64,000 nt of DNA from assembly GCA_024699855.1 (NCBI GenBank), contig JAMPIQ010000001.1, positions 10,726,001-10,790,000 of the forward strand, read 5' to 3'. Shown here in pieces: positions 47,925 through 59,417 of the stretch (position 1 is its first letter; the number at the start of each line of letters is the position of its first letter). Under the pieces are notes generated by a model. It saw only the letters and a list, made by a program, of their open reading frames with translations, made no database searches and was not told the DNA's origin. The position numbers were made by a program, and so were the translations under genes. Origin of the DNA: Aphelenchoides besseyi. Taxonomy: Eukaryota > Nematoda > Chromadorea > Rhabditida > Aphelenchoididae.

Positions 47925-48844
47925 TTAAACGACAAATTCCAAGACGTCGCGATCGTAAATGTCGAAATCGGCAACAGGTCGTTGATCCGCGAGCACGTAG
48001 CCATCTTTCTGTTGCCTCAACGGCAATCGCAACAGCTGATCGTTTATGGGCCACGAATCGACGATCAGTCGTTTGATTTCGCTCATTTTTGTCGACTCGT
48101 TCACTCCAATCACAAAAACGTTTGAATCCCGCTCTCGACTATTCGATTCGTCTTCAGAACTCGATGGTACTGAAGAGCTTGGTGAATTGATGTAAACCAA
48201 AAGCTCGGTGTCGAAATCCAAATCGATTACTGAATTGTTACGAAGTTGAAACTCGAAAAGACGACGATCATCACCAACCAATGGGTAACCTTAAGAGACG
48301 ATTAGAAGTCCATGTTTGAAGGTCTTACCGTGATAACTGAGTTTTTGTTGGAATCGCGAGTAGCCGTGCGACTGTAAAGCGGAACGCAAATGAGCCAACG
48401 GAGCGCCCAGCGAGATTTGCAATTTGATTTGTTGACGGTCGGGAGTGTCGATGAGCAAAATCGATCGATTCGAGCGGACGGTTTCTCTTTCGACTTCCAC
48501 TATTTGCTCCAAAGTGCACTTGTTTTTGAGCATTTCGCCTGAAACTTGTTAGAGTTTTAATCGAAGCCTATGGACACACCGTAGAAGACCAAACTCTGCA
48601 AGTTGATCGGCAATGAGGCTTCTTTCTCACCGAACCGCAGATCGTGAATCAACTTCGACTGCGCACTGATGATTTGAAGACCCAAATCGACAAGCTTTTG
48701 ATCGTCCGTGGGCTCCGAAAAGAACTGCGGCGCAAACCATCCGTGAACCAAGAAGCCGATTTGAACCAAATTGGCGGCGACGAGAATCAGTAGAAGAGCG
48801 TGAAATACGGACGAACGGGCGTCCACTGACTGATCGGTTTTCAT
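47925..48844 (-). CDS. membrane protein with two ubiquitin-like domains
   Basis: The short cytosolic start (MKTDQSVDARS) leads into one transmembrane helix (HALLLILVAANLVQIGFLVH). After a helical spacer (SAQSKLIHDLRFGEKE) two ubiquitin-like folds follow: RSILLIDTPDRQQIKLQI, LAHLRSALQSHGYSRFQQKL, SYHGYPLVGDDRRLFEFQLR, then, after a Ser/Glu-rich linker, NVFVIGVNESTKMSEIKRLI, DQLLRLPLRQQKDGY, DFDIYDRDVLEFVV at the stop. Three exons. No C-terminal Gly-Gly is present, so it is an integral ubiquitin-like domain protein, not a modifier. Relatives could be proteasome- or p97-linked membrane adaptors, but no specific family is clear. Confidence 0.65.
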
Positions 48845-49210
48845 TTCTTGTGACTGACTATGTAATGGAAACGAGCAGTTTAAAAGCAAAAAGCAAATCG
48901 AATGCAAATACCCGACTTGTTTTTGCGAAGATTAAAATTGAGAAATCGATGAGTTAGAATGTCGATTTTTGCTCAAACTCCCGATCTCAGCGTAAAAAAT
49001 ATCAACAATGGAAACTCACTCATGAGACTGTAAGGTCATTGAGGAAGTTAGTGACCGACCAGCTTTGTAAATGCATTCAACGAGATCAAATTTACGTCTT
49101 CCGGCCATCTTCGATTCCACTTCTTTTCGATCCCACGATTTTAAATACAATTCGATAGAAAAGAGCGTTTATTTACAACAAAATGTTAAATCGGAAAGCT
49201 CTTAAAACCG
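48845..49210. other. intergenic, 370 bases
   Basis: Upstream of the ubiquitin-like protein and downstream of the Sox gene. No features seen. Confidence 0.35.
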
Positions 49211-50380
49211 TTAATTGTGCGGCATATTATGGCCTTGCGAGGCTGTGAACTGTGGTGGAAAATTCGACCATTGGTTTTCAATTGGAGTGTTGTGTTGTTG
49301 ACCGTAGTACTGACCGTACGGTTGTGGTTGATAAAATGCATGAAAGTCAGCGGGATAGCCGGGAGTTTCGTCCTAAAGAATCAGAATTAAAATGCAAACT
49401 CAATCAGTAAACTAACCCATTGGTTCATTTGGTTTGGTGGCGAGTTTCCATAGGCTGGTGGACCGTGATTCATCACTGAATATTCGTTGCAATAGACTCC
49501 CGACTCGGGGCTTTGCGAATTGCCAGAATGTGGTGGTGAGACTTGAAAGCGTTGGCTCAACTCGGACGATGAGGTTGAAGATGCGGAGAGTGGAATTTGT
49601 CCGTTGGGTTGTGGAAAATCGAAAGACTGATGATTCGATTGCGAGATCTCAAGCTGCAATGCCTCTGGCGGCGATTTGCGTCGTTTGGCCGGCCAATCCT
49701 CAACCATCTGCTCGTTCTCGAGCCTAGCTGATGGGAAGAACGGTGGTGGGCGAGCGAATTGATCGTGAAAGACGGGAGGTTGTTGCCAATTCGGTTCGTT
49801 TAGTCCGAACTGATCAGTTTTGTTTCTGAACGCGGAAATTGCTAATGGAGATCTCAATGCAAACTCACTTTTTGTTCGCTTTTTCTTGTGCTTGTTGTTG
49901 TGCTAACGAAGGAACCAAGCCATCGGACATCTTTTTCGGCTTCTTTCTCGGTCGGTACTTATATCCGGGATACTCTTGTTGATGCAGTAGTCGTAGTCGT
50001 TCGGCTTCTTCCACAAACGGACGTTTCTGCTCGTCCGTCAGTTGTCTCCACTGAGCACCCAATCTCTTGCTGATCTCAGCATTGTGCATGTCCGGTTGGT
50101 TCTCGCAGATTTTGCGACGTTTCTGCTGCGACCAAACCATGAAAGCGTTCATTGGTCGTTTGATGTGTGTGGGCGACTTCTTGCAATTCGTGGCATCCGT
50201 GTAGGGTGTTGCCGAAGATCGCTGAAATGAAAGTTTAGTGGCGATCGAGTCGTTGAATCTTACCGCTTTGATCGGCCCTTGTGGTTGAAGCTGTGGTGGA
50301 GGTGGAAAGTCATCCGGGAACTCGGGTTGCCAAAGTTGATTGGAATCGAAATTGAAGTTCATTTCGCCGTTGAAGTTCAT
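49211..50380 (-). CDS. sem-2: SoxC-type HMG-box transcription factor
   Basis: The HMG box begins [20 protein letters not shown] and continues with [38 protein letters not shown] and [10 protein letters not shown]. The ERRK-like start and [12 protein letters not shown] place it with SoxC (SOX4/11/12; SEM-2 in C. elegans), which controls mesoblast fate and vulval muscle development. The N-terminus ([14 protein letters not shown]) is acidic and Pro-rich. The C-terminal part is rich in Gln, Pro and Ser, with a basic PAKRRKSP motif, and ends GHNMPHN. Four exons. The start is the first ATG after a TTGCAG acceptor. The orthology is likely but rests on the HMG box alone. Confidence 0.82.
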
Positions 50381-51805
50381 CGTGAAGTTTGAGCCCAAAA
50401 GCTGCAATGAGTACGTTAGTTGCGGACTAGTCGACGACTGGCACGAGCTTTAAAGAAGGACACGAGTACAAAAATGACCACTGCGCTGTCTTGGCGTTGC
50501 TTTTAAATCAGTTTAAACGGATGGACCACCAAAACAAAGCTCACTAATTAAGGTCAGAGATATTCAAACATCCCATCAACTCCTACCAAAATGGACTTCC
50601 CTTTTTACCGCGAGGTCTTACGACTCAAATGACCCCGGAACAAGAAACCATAAACTGAACAATTGAAGACGCTTAACAATTAACTTGTTCACTCCGAAAT
50701 CAATAACTTGTAATGACGAAGAACGCTAAATGCTCTCCATCAAACAAAACTTGCAGCAAAATAACAAGATAGTCAGAAGAAGCGGCCACAGGAACCTAAT
50801 AGTCACTTGATCAGTTCTGTTGGTCGGATTCAGAAGCGGAAAAGAACGTCAAGTCCACGAGGACAAACCGCAAATTTTACGATGTTTTCAATGTCAAAGC
50901 GAATTTGACCGACTTCAAGACATTCCGTTCCACTTCTCGACGGCCTCGTAACCCCGATCTTCTCGATGCGCGCCTCTACGTGAGACGCGAAACGGGATTC
51001 CATTTCGGTCACGCTTTTGCGCGAAAACAAAACTTGAAGCCCTCAGGTTGGTCGGCAGAAAACGATTCTTGCACCTCCAAAAAAAGATCTACCGGCAAAA
51101 AACAAGCCGTGTGTGTAGATTCGCGCTTCTCATCACTTTTTTGCACCAAACTTTGGACACGTCTTCTTCTCGATCGACGCGCGTCGGTGCAGCGCTGGTT
51201 CCGCTTCGCCCAGACGTTGCGCAATCATGTCGTCAACAGCGTTGCGGTCAATGCGAATTCACGTGGAGGAAGAGATTAAAAAATTTTGGAATCGGACAAA
51301 GAAAATCAGCTGAACACTCACACGGAAACGCAAACAAACGGAAACGAGCAGACGAGCGGCTGATAAAACGGTTGAATTTGGACCAAATCCAATTCCCCAC
51401 CACAACGCCGAAAACACTCCAATCGGCGGAGTAGTTTGTGTAACAAAAAGGTTGCAACGAACAACTGAAGATGCTGCTGATTGACCCAAATCGGTCGCCA
51501 CTCGACAACCTGAGGGAATCAAATCGCGAAATCCACCTGTCGGTTGGAGAGTGGCCACAAAAAGTGATTAATTGCGCCAAAGCGGTTGAGAATTGCCGAC
51601 CACAAGCGAAAAAACGGACTGATTGTGATTGACGCAGCGAAAACGTGAGGTCTTCTGTAAAGACGCTGAACAAACGCAGATTATGAACGAGATTCTCCAT
51701 TAATCTCCTTTCCCCGCAAATATCGTCCTCGCGAACAAGATGCGCATAGAAATTCGGACGCTGAAGATTGATTAGTTTTTTTGGCTCAAAGAAATTTATT
51801 CGAAA
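50381..51805. other. 1.4-kb Sox upstream region
   Basis: No convincing gene. A 150-codon minus frame at 51248-51700 starts with ATG and stays open, but its composition is odd and there are no motifs or splice sites. A long regulatory region would be normal for a developmental Sox gene. Confidence 0.4.
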
Positions 51806-52107
51806 TCAAAGGTTAGTGTAGACGAGAACATCGGAATGAGATTCACATTTCTGCGCCTGCTGATCCAAAAAACGTTTCCAAATCGGCGGTCGAAAGAACT
51901 CGTCGGAGAGAAACGAACGTCGACGATCGCGCCACAACACCACCGTTGGAACGACTATCTGTGGCGGACTGTTCAATTGGGCCAAAAGCGCCGGATACAA
52001 GCGATTCAACTCTTTGGATGGTGATTTCTGAAAGAAGGATGATGAGTGAAGTCGAATGCACTTTTCGTTACGGTCGATGGTGCTTGATTCTCGACGTTGT
52101 TCTCCAT
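51806..52107 (-). CDS. small protein of 81 residues, unknown family
   Basis: Two exons in phase: MENNVENQAPST, a 44-base intron, then KSPSKELNRLYPALLAQLNS, PPQIVVPTVVLWRDRRR, FLSDEFFRPPIWKRFLDQQA and the end SDVLVYTNL. There is no signal peptide and no membrane segment. The mixture of Pro-rich loops and amphipathic helices suggests a small folded partner protein. I do not recognise it. The codon use is like that of its neighbours. Confidence 0.6.
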
Positions 52108-52913
52108 CTTCGGTCTTTACCTTTCCGATTTTCGTGGGATCCGCGACGAGACAGAAGTCTGAAAAGACAAGAAATCAAAAATGCCAACAGAAGCCAATTA
52201 AACGTTTCCGTTAATAGAAAACCGAAAGAAGAGAAAATGAACTGTGGACTTTTGTTATGATTTTTTGGTGATGTAATGGCGTTTCTTTTCAATTCGCACA
52301 TGCAATTGGCATTTTGGTGTGTTGTTTGTTGTAAACGGGAATTTGCCATTTTGTGCTGGTGCGTATTTAAAAAAACGTAATTTTGGTTCCTCTTCGCATT
52401 TACACATACACTCTACGTCCTATACGAGACCGCGAAATTTTTGCGTCTCTTCGTACGCGGCGGTTGAGAGCCAAAACGTCCAAAGCAACTTTCTCTTCCA
52501 CGCTCTTTTTTCTCATCGATTCGCATTTTTGCAGTCTTCTTCCAATTTCTGAGCGTCCGTTTGGTCGGAAAAAGAAGATGACGTCGCTTAAGGAAACGTC
52601 TTTTGTCCATTTTTGTTCTTTCACACGTGATTTTTGCGATCACGCGCAGCACGTCCTTGACTTTGTGAGACGAGTTTTGTCTACGTGAGTCACTTTCACT
52701 TTTCGTGCGTTAACTCGTGATAACTTTTGGATGCGCAGCATTTCGCGGCGACCGTCCAGACGATTGCATTCGAAATCTTTTTGGTGTAAACGGGCGTTGA
52801 GGACTTCGAAGAGCAATACATTGGACGGTCGGAATGGCGTGAACGGTTGGACGGCAGTCGGGAGTTTGCTATGAATTATCGTCGAAATTTCAGATTTGTT
52901 TTTGCCCAGCAAA
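52108..52913. other. intergenic, 800 bases
   Basis: Upstream region of the E2 gene and of the 81-residue protein. Frames on both strands (for example plus 52383-52688) lack features of a real gene. A TTTCAG acceptor ends at 52893, 20 bases before the E2 start. Confidence 0.35.
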
Positions 52914-53453
52914 ATGGACGCCTGCCAACGGCGTTTAGCAAAAGAACTCCAGCAGTTGGTTAATGAACCGCCACAGGGTCTGAAGATCGCCGAGGACGAA
53001 GCGTGCGCCGATTTGCGCGTTTGGATCGTCACAGTCAACGGTGCCGAGAAAACGTTGTACGAAGGCGAAGAGTTCAAACTGCGTTTCAAGTTCGATTCGC
53101 AGTATCCGTTCACGTCGCCGGAAGTCACTTTCATCGGCGAAAACATCCCAGTTCATCCGCATGTCTATAGCAATGGTAAATGGAGTTTTTTTGTTTAGTT
53201 TTCCTATTCTTTCAGGTCACATTTGCCTCTCAATTCTGGCGGACGATTGGACTCCAGCTCTGAATGTGCAATCTGTCTGTCTTTCCATCGTCTCGATGCT
53301 CTCCAGTTGCCGCAAGAAGGAAAGACCCATCGATGACGCGATCTACACGAATACATGCCACAAATCGCCCAGTCAAACACGATGGTGGTTCCACGGTAAG
53401 TCATCTGAGCTTCTTTCTCTTCTTATCTTTTGCTTTCAGATGACAAGGTCTGA
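52914..53453 (+). CDS. ubc-16: ubiquitin-conjugating enzyme E2 W
   Basis: The product matches UBE2W, which attaches ubiquitin to substrate N-termini. It begins MDACQRRLAKELQQLVNEPP, continues WIVTVNGAEKTLYEGEEF, YPFTSPEVTFIGENIPVHPH and VYSNGHICLSILADDWTPAL (catalytic Cys in GHICLSIL) with SVCLSIVSMLSSC, and ends with the UBE2W-specific tail RWWFHDDKV. Three exons, introns at about 53176-53216 and 53396-53440. Length about 150 residues, as in other animals. The C. elegans orthologue is UBC-16. Confidence 0.92.
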
Positions 53454-53820
53454 GTCTACTTAGCTGCTATTCTCTGGTCTACTTTCGAACAAAAATCTCG
53501 TTATTACTTTACGGTTTTTGTAAAAATTTCTAATAAATCTTCTGTACCTTTCTAAAAGTATTTATAACGGTAGAAAGAAGTGGACTCGTTAATTTCTATC
53601 AGCAATCAAACTAGTGCGTTTAAAGTCACTGGGAGGATTGGTTTTGAGCTTGAAAACTGGATGTTCAATGATATTCAGAAGATCTGATTTCTGTCCATTG
53701 AAATTGTTGACAGTCACTTGATCGTCTTGATCAATTGAATCAACCGATAAGTCGACATTCAAATTTCTTCGCATTCCTTTCGCAGTCTATCGATTCGAAC
53801 GGTCGTTTCGGTTTCGTGAA
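53454..53820. other. intergenic, 370 bases
   Basis: No gene seen; upstream of the EF-hand/rhomboid remnant. Confidence 0.35.
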
Positions 53821-54440
53821 ATGAAGCGAAAAACAATCAAAGTTCATCCGAAAGAAATCAAGAAGTCGGCAGCTCGACACGGCGAAGAAGAATGGCTGCG
53901 AACGTTTCAGATCGTGAGTTCGCAGTTTTTGTTTGTTATTCGTAATTCAGATGGACTACAATGAAGACAACTACGTTGATCTGATCGAATTCGAATCGGC
54001 TATTCGGAACGGTGCCGACAGGTGGAGAGTTTCGGTCGAGGTCGCTAAGAAGTTGTTTCAGCACGTGGACAGAAACAACGATCAGCGAGTGGATCTCAAC
54101 GAGTTTTGTTTGATGGCAAGATCCGATCATTTTCGATTTTGGCATCGCTTTCTACGGCCGCTACTTCAACGGTCCCGACAAGGTTGATTTCCTGCCTCTT
54201 CGCTTATTCATTTCTTAGATTTCTCACACTGCGCACATCGGTGGCTTCGTTGTCGGACTGCTTCTTGGGATCGTGCTGCTTCGCAATCTTCGACTCAAAA
54301 AATGGGAACAAGTCGCTTGGTGGATTCGTTTGACCGCCTATTTGATCTTCAACATGAGTTGTCTTATTGTTATTTATTACAATAAATCTAGAGTACGAGT
54401 TGAAAAAAGTTTGCAGTTGAGTGATGAAGATATCAAGTAG
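53821..54440 (+). pseudogene. RHBDL-type rhomboid with the protease core deleted
   Basis: The ATG at 53821 opens a basic start (MKRKTIKVHPKEIKK) and two canonical EF-hand loops (DYNEDNYVDLIE; DRNNDQRVDLNE), the layout of RHBDL rhomboids. After NEFCLM the expected five transmembrane helices and the GxSG catalytic serine are missing. The next recognisable part, in another frame, is the last rhomboid helix: FGIAFYGRYFNGPDK, a short intron, then ISHTAHIGGFVVGLLLGIVL with the catalytic His, and WWIRLTAYLIFNMS, ending at 54440. The junction near 54110 is not a normal intron. This is an internal deletion in the genome or in the assembly. As it stands the product cannot cleave substrates. Confidence 0.7.
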
Positions 54441-54448
54441 CAATTTGA

Positions 54449-54916
54449 GTCCAACCATCAAAGGTCGAACGCTCCAAAATTTTACAGACGTCCAGCCACA
54501 GCATTGGCCGGGCACGAACTTGAACACAAACCTTAAGTTTGGGTCAATAAGACGACAATGCTGATCATCAGTTGTATTTTCAGTTCTCCAACTGCCATAA
54601 GACCGATGGGTTACGTGACAAGTTCTCTTCGACCTGACGTCTCTCTTATCTCCGACTGTTACCCGCACAACCGCCGCGTGACCTCGAGAGTAAAAGATTG
54701 GGCGAATTGAAGAGATAGACAGACGAACAGAAGATGTCCACTCGAAAGTGTCCTACCCATCGAATTTTCCGTAGTGTGAGAGTAAGTGGGCAGAAGAAGG
54801 GAGAATATCGTCGGTTTATTAACCCAAGTTTGAGGTTAGTATCTGAATTCGAGCCCTGGTAACTCGGTGGCCGAATAGCCAAACAAATTTTGGAACGTCT
54901 AACCGTCGAGTTGGAC
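54449..54916. repeat. inverted-repeat element E3 with tRNA-like arms
   Basis: The left arm (about 54449-54543) and the right arm (about 54823-54916, inverted) share CCCAAxxTTxAGGTT, GGGCxCGAA, a CCAAAATT block and GTCCAAC at the outer ends. They diverge by roughly a quarter. Weaker pairing continues inward to about 54566 and 54797 (TCAATAAGACGACAAT against its inverted partner). The right arm read on the minus strand has box-A-like ACTCGACGGTTAGACG and box-B-like GGGCTCGAATTC. No target duplication was found. It resembles E2 in architecture but not clearly in sequence. Confidence 0.6.
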
Positions 54917-54998
54917 ATATGATCTGCAATAAAAACTGAGTGACATTCGTTTTGTTCAAAGGTACAAGATTGTTAAGCAAATTTTACTTTGCAAACTG

Positions 54999-56334
54999 TC
55001 ATGCGATCATTTGATTGAATTGCTGGAAATAGCGATCGGTTTCGTTTTCATTCCGGGTGTAATCACTTGGAATCGTGCGTTGTTGACGATGAAGCAAACA
55101 GAGAGCAAGAAATACCAGGAAGTTGTTGAATGTTCGTATCTGAAGGTAATACGATTGATTCAACATCTTCTTGGACCTACCAAGTTGATGATCTCTCGCC
55201 AAAATTGATCAATTTCCGGATCGGAGCTTGGTTCCTGCCATAAAAAGTAAATGAAGAACAAACAAAATGAACAGTAAGAAAGACTGTTCGTTAAGCTGAA
55301 CGGATAGATCAAACGAATTGAAATCTGAGCGCCGTGTAATGAAAAGGATTTGGCCAAAGTGTAAGTGTCGGAAATTCTTCTGAAGCCAATTGGATAGTGT
55401 TGATTAGTGTGAAAACTCACTGATAGTATTTGGCAATTTGACGTTTGTTGTAAAGAAGCAACAAAAAATCGAAAAAAGTTACCAAGAAGTCTATTATGAG
55501 GAACGTAATCATCAAACGTAAAATTAAAGCATTAGAAGCACCCGAATTGTTAACAATTCCGGCACAATACAGCCTATCGTATATGAATCCTTTCTTAAGA
55601 TAAAGTGGATAGAAATAAAAGAACATGATACATTGAGGTGAGACGAAAATGATCAGTCCAACGATTACACCAAACAGCGGCGGATGCTCACGAATTGGAT
55701 CTAAAAACGTCGAGTACAAACGTTCTAGAAGCAATGCAATGTGGAACGACTAAAATTGCTTGTCAAAGGTCGCTAAATTTACGGCTTACTGTGTAGGCAA
55801 TGGTGCATGCGGAGCTAAATACTAGGGTGAAACTTGAATTAAAACATTGTTACTTGTGTTGAGAGTAAGCCACATAGCAAACGGTTCCACTGAAATCGTC
55901 ATTTATATTTCCATAATTCGGCAACTACCTTAGAACATACTGACAAGGTTCCAAATAACGTAAGTAAATGTACTTAACAAGGGATTTAGTTTCCACTGAC
56001 TTACACTTATCACTTTGTATAGACTGACGCTTAGAGCACTTATAAAACCCCAAAAATAGTAAAAGTATCCAAAAACAGAGATTATCTAAAGCAAAATCAA
56101 TCACTGACGCTCTAAACTAACCTTGAGATTGGCACCCACCAATCCAACGGCCTTACGAACTGGTTTGGTTTGAAAATACTTGTAAAATGCAACCAGGCCA
56201 CAAACAGCAACAAACATATGAGTCACAGCGATACTCAGCAACAACGAGCTCTGATTAAGCGCTGCAGCTAATCTGCAATGCGCTTCGGTCACTTCGCCAA
56301 CAATCACAAGACTTTCGGTTGTTTCGTTCAACAT
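54999..56334 (-). CDS. seven-transmembrane chemoreceptor, copy 2
   Basis: A close paralogue of the gene at 46.3 kb, on the opposite strand, starting with NxT/S-bearing MLNETTESLVIVGEVTEAHC. It keeps VTHMFVAVCGLVAFYKYFQT and VRKAVGLVGANLK, LLLERLYSTFLDPIREHPPL, GVIVGLIIFVSPQCIMFFYF, LLLLYNKRQIAK, ISDTYTLAKSFSLHG and a tail ending TDRYFQQFNQMIA. Exon boundaries match the first copy where I checked. The second exon region (55.75-56.1 kb) was not resolved in full detail, but no stop was noticed. Confidence 0.75.
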
Positions 56335-56896
56335 CTTAGCGAAAGTTGAACTTGCGGCATTCGAAACCTAAACAGCGACATAAGTTCTTTTATTTTGTAG
56401 TTTCTCCTGAGTTTTGAAAGAAATTGTCGTTAGTGAAGTGTGAACTTAAACCAATATTGCACGAGATTTTGGTTCCTTCTGTAGACGTTTTTGAGAACGG
56501 CTAATAACGTGGGAAAACGTTCAAACATCACAATTCTCTTTATAATTCGTCATTGAGTTCGAGAGGTTCATAAAATCGTTTGACCATTTTGTCGTGATAA
56601 ACACATGGGTCAAACAAACTAACCATGATGTAAGCAGAACTCTTAGACTTCGAATGCTGTATTAGAAGCTTCTTCGACGTCCGCTCGAAAACAATCGACT
56701 TTGACCCCTCATCAAAAAATGGAACATTTACAACAATAATCAAGGTTGAAGAGTGCTGGCAAACTTCCAGTCAAACTGTTTTTGTCTTCTGCTAATACTA
56801 AACAGAAAACCGATAGTTTGCGTAGAACGTGAGAATTCTGATTGAGAATTTAGTTATGTGGTTGACAAAAGAATTACACAAATTCATTAAGAATGT
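56335..56896. other. intergenic with an unassigned minus-strand frame
   Basis: A 67-codon minus frame (56540-56743) reads NVPFFDEGSKSIVFERTSKK and ends PLELNDEL. It lacks a start codon and may be an exon of a lost gene. Otherwise empty; includes the promoter of the chemoreceptor. Confidence 0.3.
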
Positions 56897-57292
56897 TCAC
56901 ATGCTTGAAGATAAGAGTTGCCATTTCGAAAACGCGCAAATTGAAGCAAAATTCTGTTCGACAAACTTGAAGACGGGCTTCTTGAACGCGTTCAAAGGTT
57001 CGGGATAAACCAAGTGCTGAAGACGTTGAATGATGTTCTCCAACGACAAGTTTTCTCCCAGCGCTTTCATACACATGCCCTGAAAATGATTATAAGCTCA
57101 AAAGATCGATTGAAACTTACGGTCAATCCCTCCAGATGATATTGATCGAACAAGAAGTAAACGATCAGCGACTTTATCAATGTTGTTGACTTGTCCGCTG
57201 TACATGTAGCGGAGCATTGCTTTGACCATTTTCTTGTCAGCATCTTTGACGGCCGAACTGCTGATCACATTTAAAACGCGTGATTCACTCAA
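56897..57292 (-). pseudogene. BTB-BACK remnant with frameshift
   Basis: The sequence AVKDADKKMVKAMLRYMYSG then NIDKVADRLL is the second half of a BTB domain. One base later the frame must change to continue LFDQYHLEGLT. A short intron follows, then GMCMKALGENLSLENIIQRL, LNAFKKPVFKFVEQNFASIC and the stop at 56897, the BACK-like tail. The first half of the BTB domain and any MATH domain are absent upstream. It is a decayed relative of the adaptor cluster at 0.7-5.1 kb. Confidence 0.6.
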
Positions 57293-58235
57293 AACTTGAA
57301 GACACGGCCTAAGGTCCCTTCAACGCTTCAAGCTCGGCTGATTCACTGCGATTGTTGAAAAACATTTATTCCAAGAAGCTTCATCAACGACATTTTGTAT
57401 ATCACATGTGAAAGCGAAAACCTTGTTATATTGCTATGAGCTAAACTACAGGAACCAAATCGACCATCAACGTACAACTAATAGACTTTTTCAGCGGTAC
57501 AGCGGTGATCACAATCTTCGTCTGAAAGCCCTATCAACGATAGCCTCTTAATTTGAACTCACAGTATTCAGTCGCCGATGTGACAGTGTTTTGGATTCAT
57601 TCATGATGGATACGCAAGAATCTTATGAAAGAAGAATCTTAACAAGTGAAAATCCACGCAAACGTTCGCTAACTGCATTTTGTAAGCTTGTTGATCGCGA
57701 CAGGTTTGTTTCACAAATGCGAGACAATCCGATTTCTGCCAACCAACACTTCTCACAGCTCTCTTGATATATCACCAAATCTAAACAAAAAGTGAGAACA
57801 AGTAACACCGAAATCTTACACAGCGATGTGCGCTTCTGTTCTGTGCTTCTCATTAAAATATTCTATGATCTCAAAAGCTCTCGACAGATGTAGAAGTGAT
57901 CAGTCTAAAAATGAGATTGCAATCAAAAAATTGATTGTTCATACATATGCTTCGATCAAACGCGCATGTGCCTTAACAGCATCTAAAAAACGCTTTCGTG
58001 CCTGAAAGTTGATCATATTGATAGATTTGAAAACTCACCTTCTTGCTAGGAAGCTTAACTTATAAGACCATCCAATTTCGACGCCATTCTTTCTCTTCAA
58101 GGTTCTAATAATACTGAGAATTAAAAGCTTAAGAATGAAGCATACCAACAATTCACTTACCGATTCTCTTTTGGGACTCGTGAACTTTTCCTTCATTCAA
58201 ACTTTAGATCGAAATAATTGCTCAGTGATGAAAAC

Positions 58236-58260
58236 CTGATGTTGGAGACTGATCAGCTTT
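58236..58260. repeat. 25-bp direct repeat, copy 1
   Basis: Identical to 59393-59417; it begins CTGATGTTGGAGACTGATCA and lies within the decayed region. Confidence 0.8.
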
Positions 58261-59392
58261 TCATCACTCACTGTGCGGGCCACGGGTACAATTGTTCATT
58301 GTCAGCGGAATGAGAACGATCTTCAATCGTTTGAAAAGCAAAGGGAATACTCGCGACAAAAGCACTTACCATTTCAGAAAACATGTAAGTGCAAATGGAC
58401 TAGTACAATAGCAACGACTTCAGTGTTCTGACCACAACCAACGATCAGCCGCAAAAGCCATTGCAAGGGATTCATCGACTCCATTTTCTCCACAACGACT
58501 GTAGATGGAATTCTGAACGTGCTCGTAACGCGCAATTGATGACCTTTTGCGAATTTTGATGCGTCGCCGAAGAACTCCAGTGATACCTTCGTTTGGCCGT
58601 AGGCTTATGTACCCAGGTTTATCGCATCATTTCCACGCAATGATACTTGCACTACGGCGACAACGGCTAAAACAAGAATTTTTTATAATAAATAAATACG
58701 CTTACATATCTTCTCGACAAAGTTTATGACTTCATCCAAAGTTGTTTCGTTGACTTGTATATTGAGCAAATTTGCATAAGTTCAGAGTATTTACGAAATC
58801 TCTCACTGCTACTTCTTAAGTTGAAGTTCGTTCGAACAAAAGTGAACATCCACGCCGACACTCGAACTTGGTGTTTGGTTTGCTTGTTCTTCCACGGCCC
58901 ATTAAACTCAATGATGCTTGGCGTTGACTCTATCTTCAATTCCTAAAGTCCCATCAAAGAACAACTCAAATCAGCTAAACTCACTCAATGAACATTCCAG
59001 AAGTGAGCATCCACGCAAATGCTCAGTCATTTTGCTTGAAATGATTATCAGCTCGTTGATCCAATAGTTGCCACGACGATCTTGTTATGAGCGTATCGGT
59101 CCCTCCCCAAAGTCAAATCGCTGGACTGAAACAAAATACCGTTTAGTAGATCATCAACTATCTATCTACCTCCCCGAACGACAGCGATCGAACTCCTTCT
59201 CAAAGGAGACCGAAAATGAAACCAACTGTAAAAACGCGTAAGTAAAAGATATCTAAAATAGAGAAAGATATCCACTTGATTGTTGTTCCAGCGCCTTTAA
59301 CCTGACAACTTTCAAGTCCCAGATAGCCGACGAAACTGATGAAGCAATCCAACTCCACTTGTGATTAGTCGAAAAGTCGTGGTGACGGAGAG

Positions 59393-59417
59393 CTGATGTT
59401 GGAGACTGATCAGCTTT
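59393..59417. repeat. 25-bp direct repeat, copy 2
   Basis: Identical to 58236-58260. The flanks are not obviously similar over long distances. Confidence 0.8.

Noticed and set aside
51248..51700. 150-codon minus-strand frame as a gene
   Set aside because: It begins with ATG, but has no motif, no splice sites and odd composition; it lies in a Sox upstream region.
54110..54220. A GC-AG intron joining the EF-hand exon to the rhomboid helix
   Set aside because: It would still leave the five missing helices unexplained and would discard the rhomboid-like segment before GPDK.
54823..54916. A functional tRNA gene on the minus strand
   Set aside because: Box-like sequences only; the stems do not form a cloverleaf and the unit has an inverted partner.
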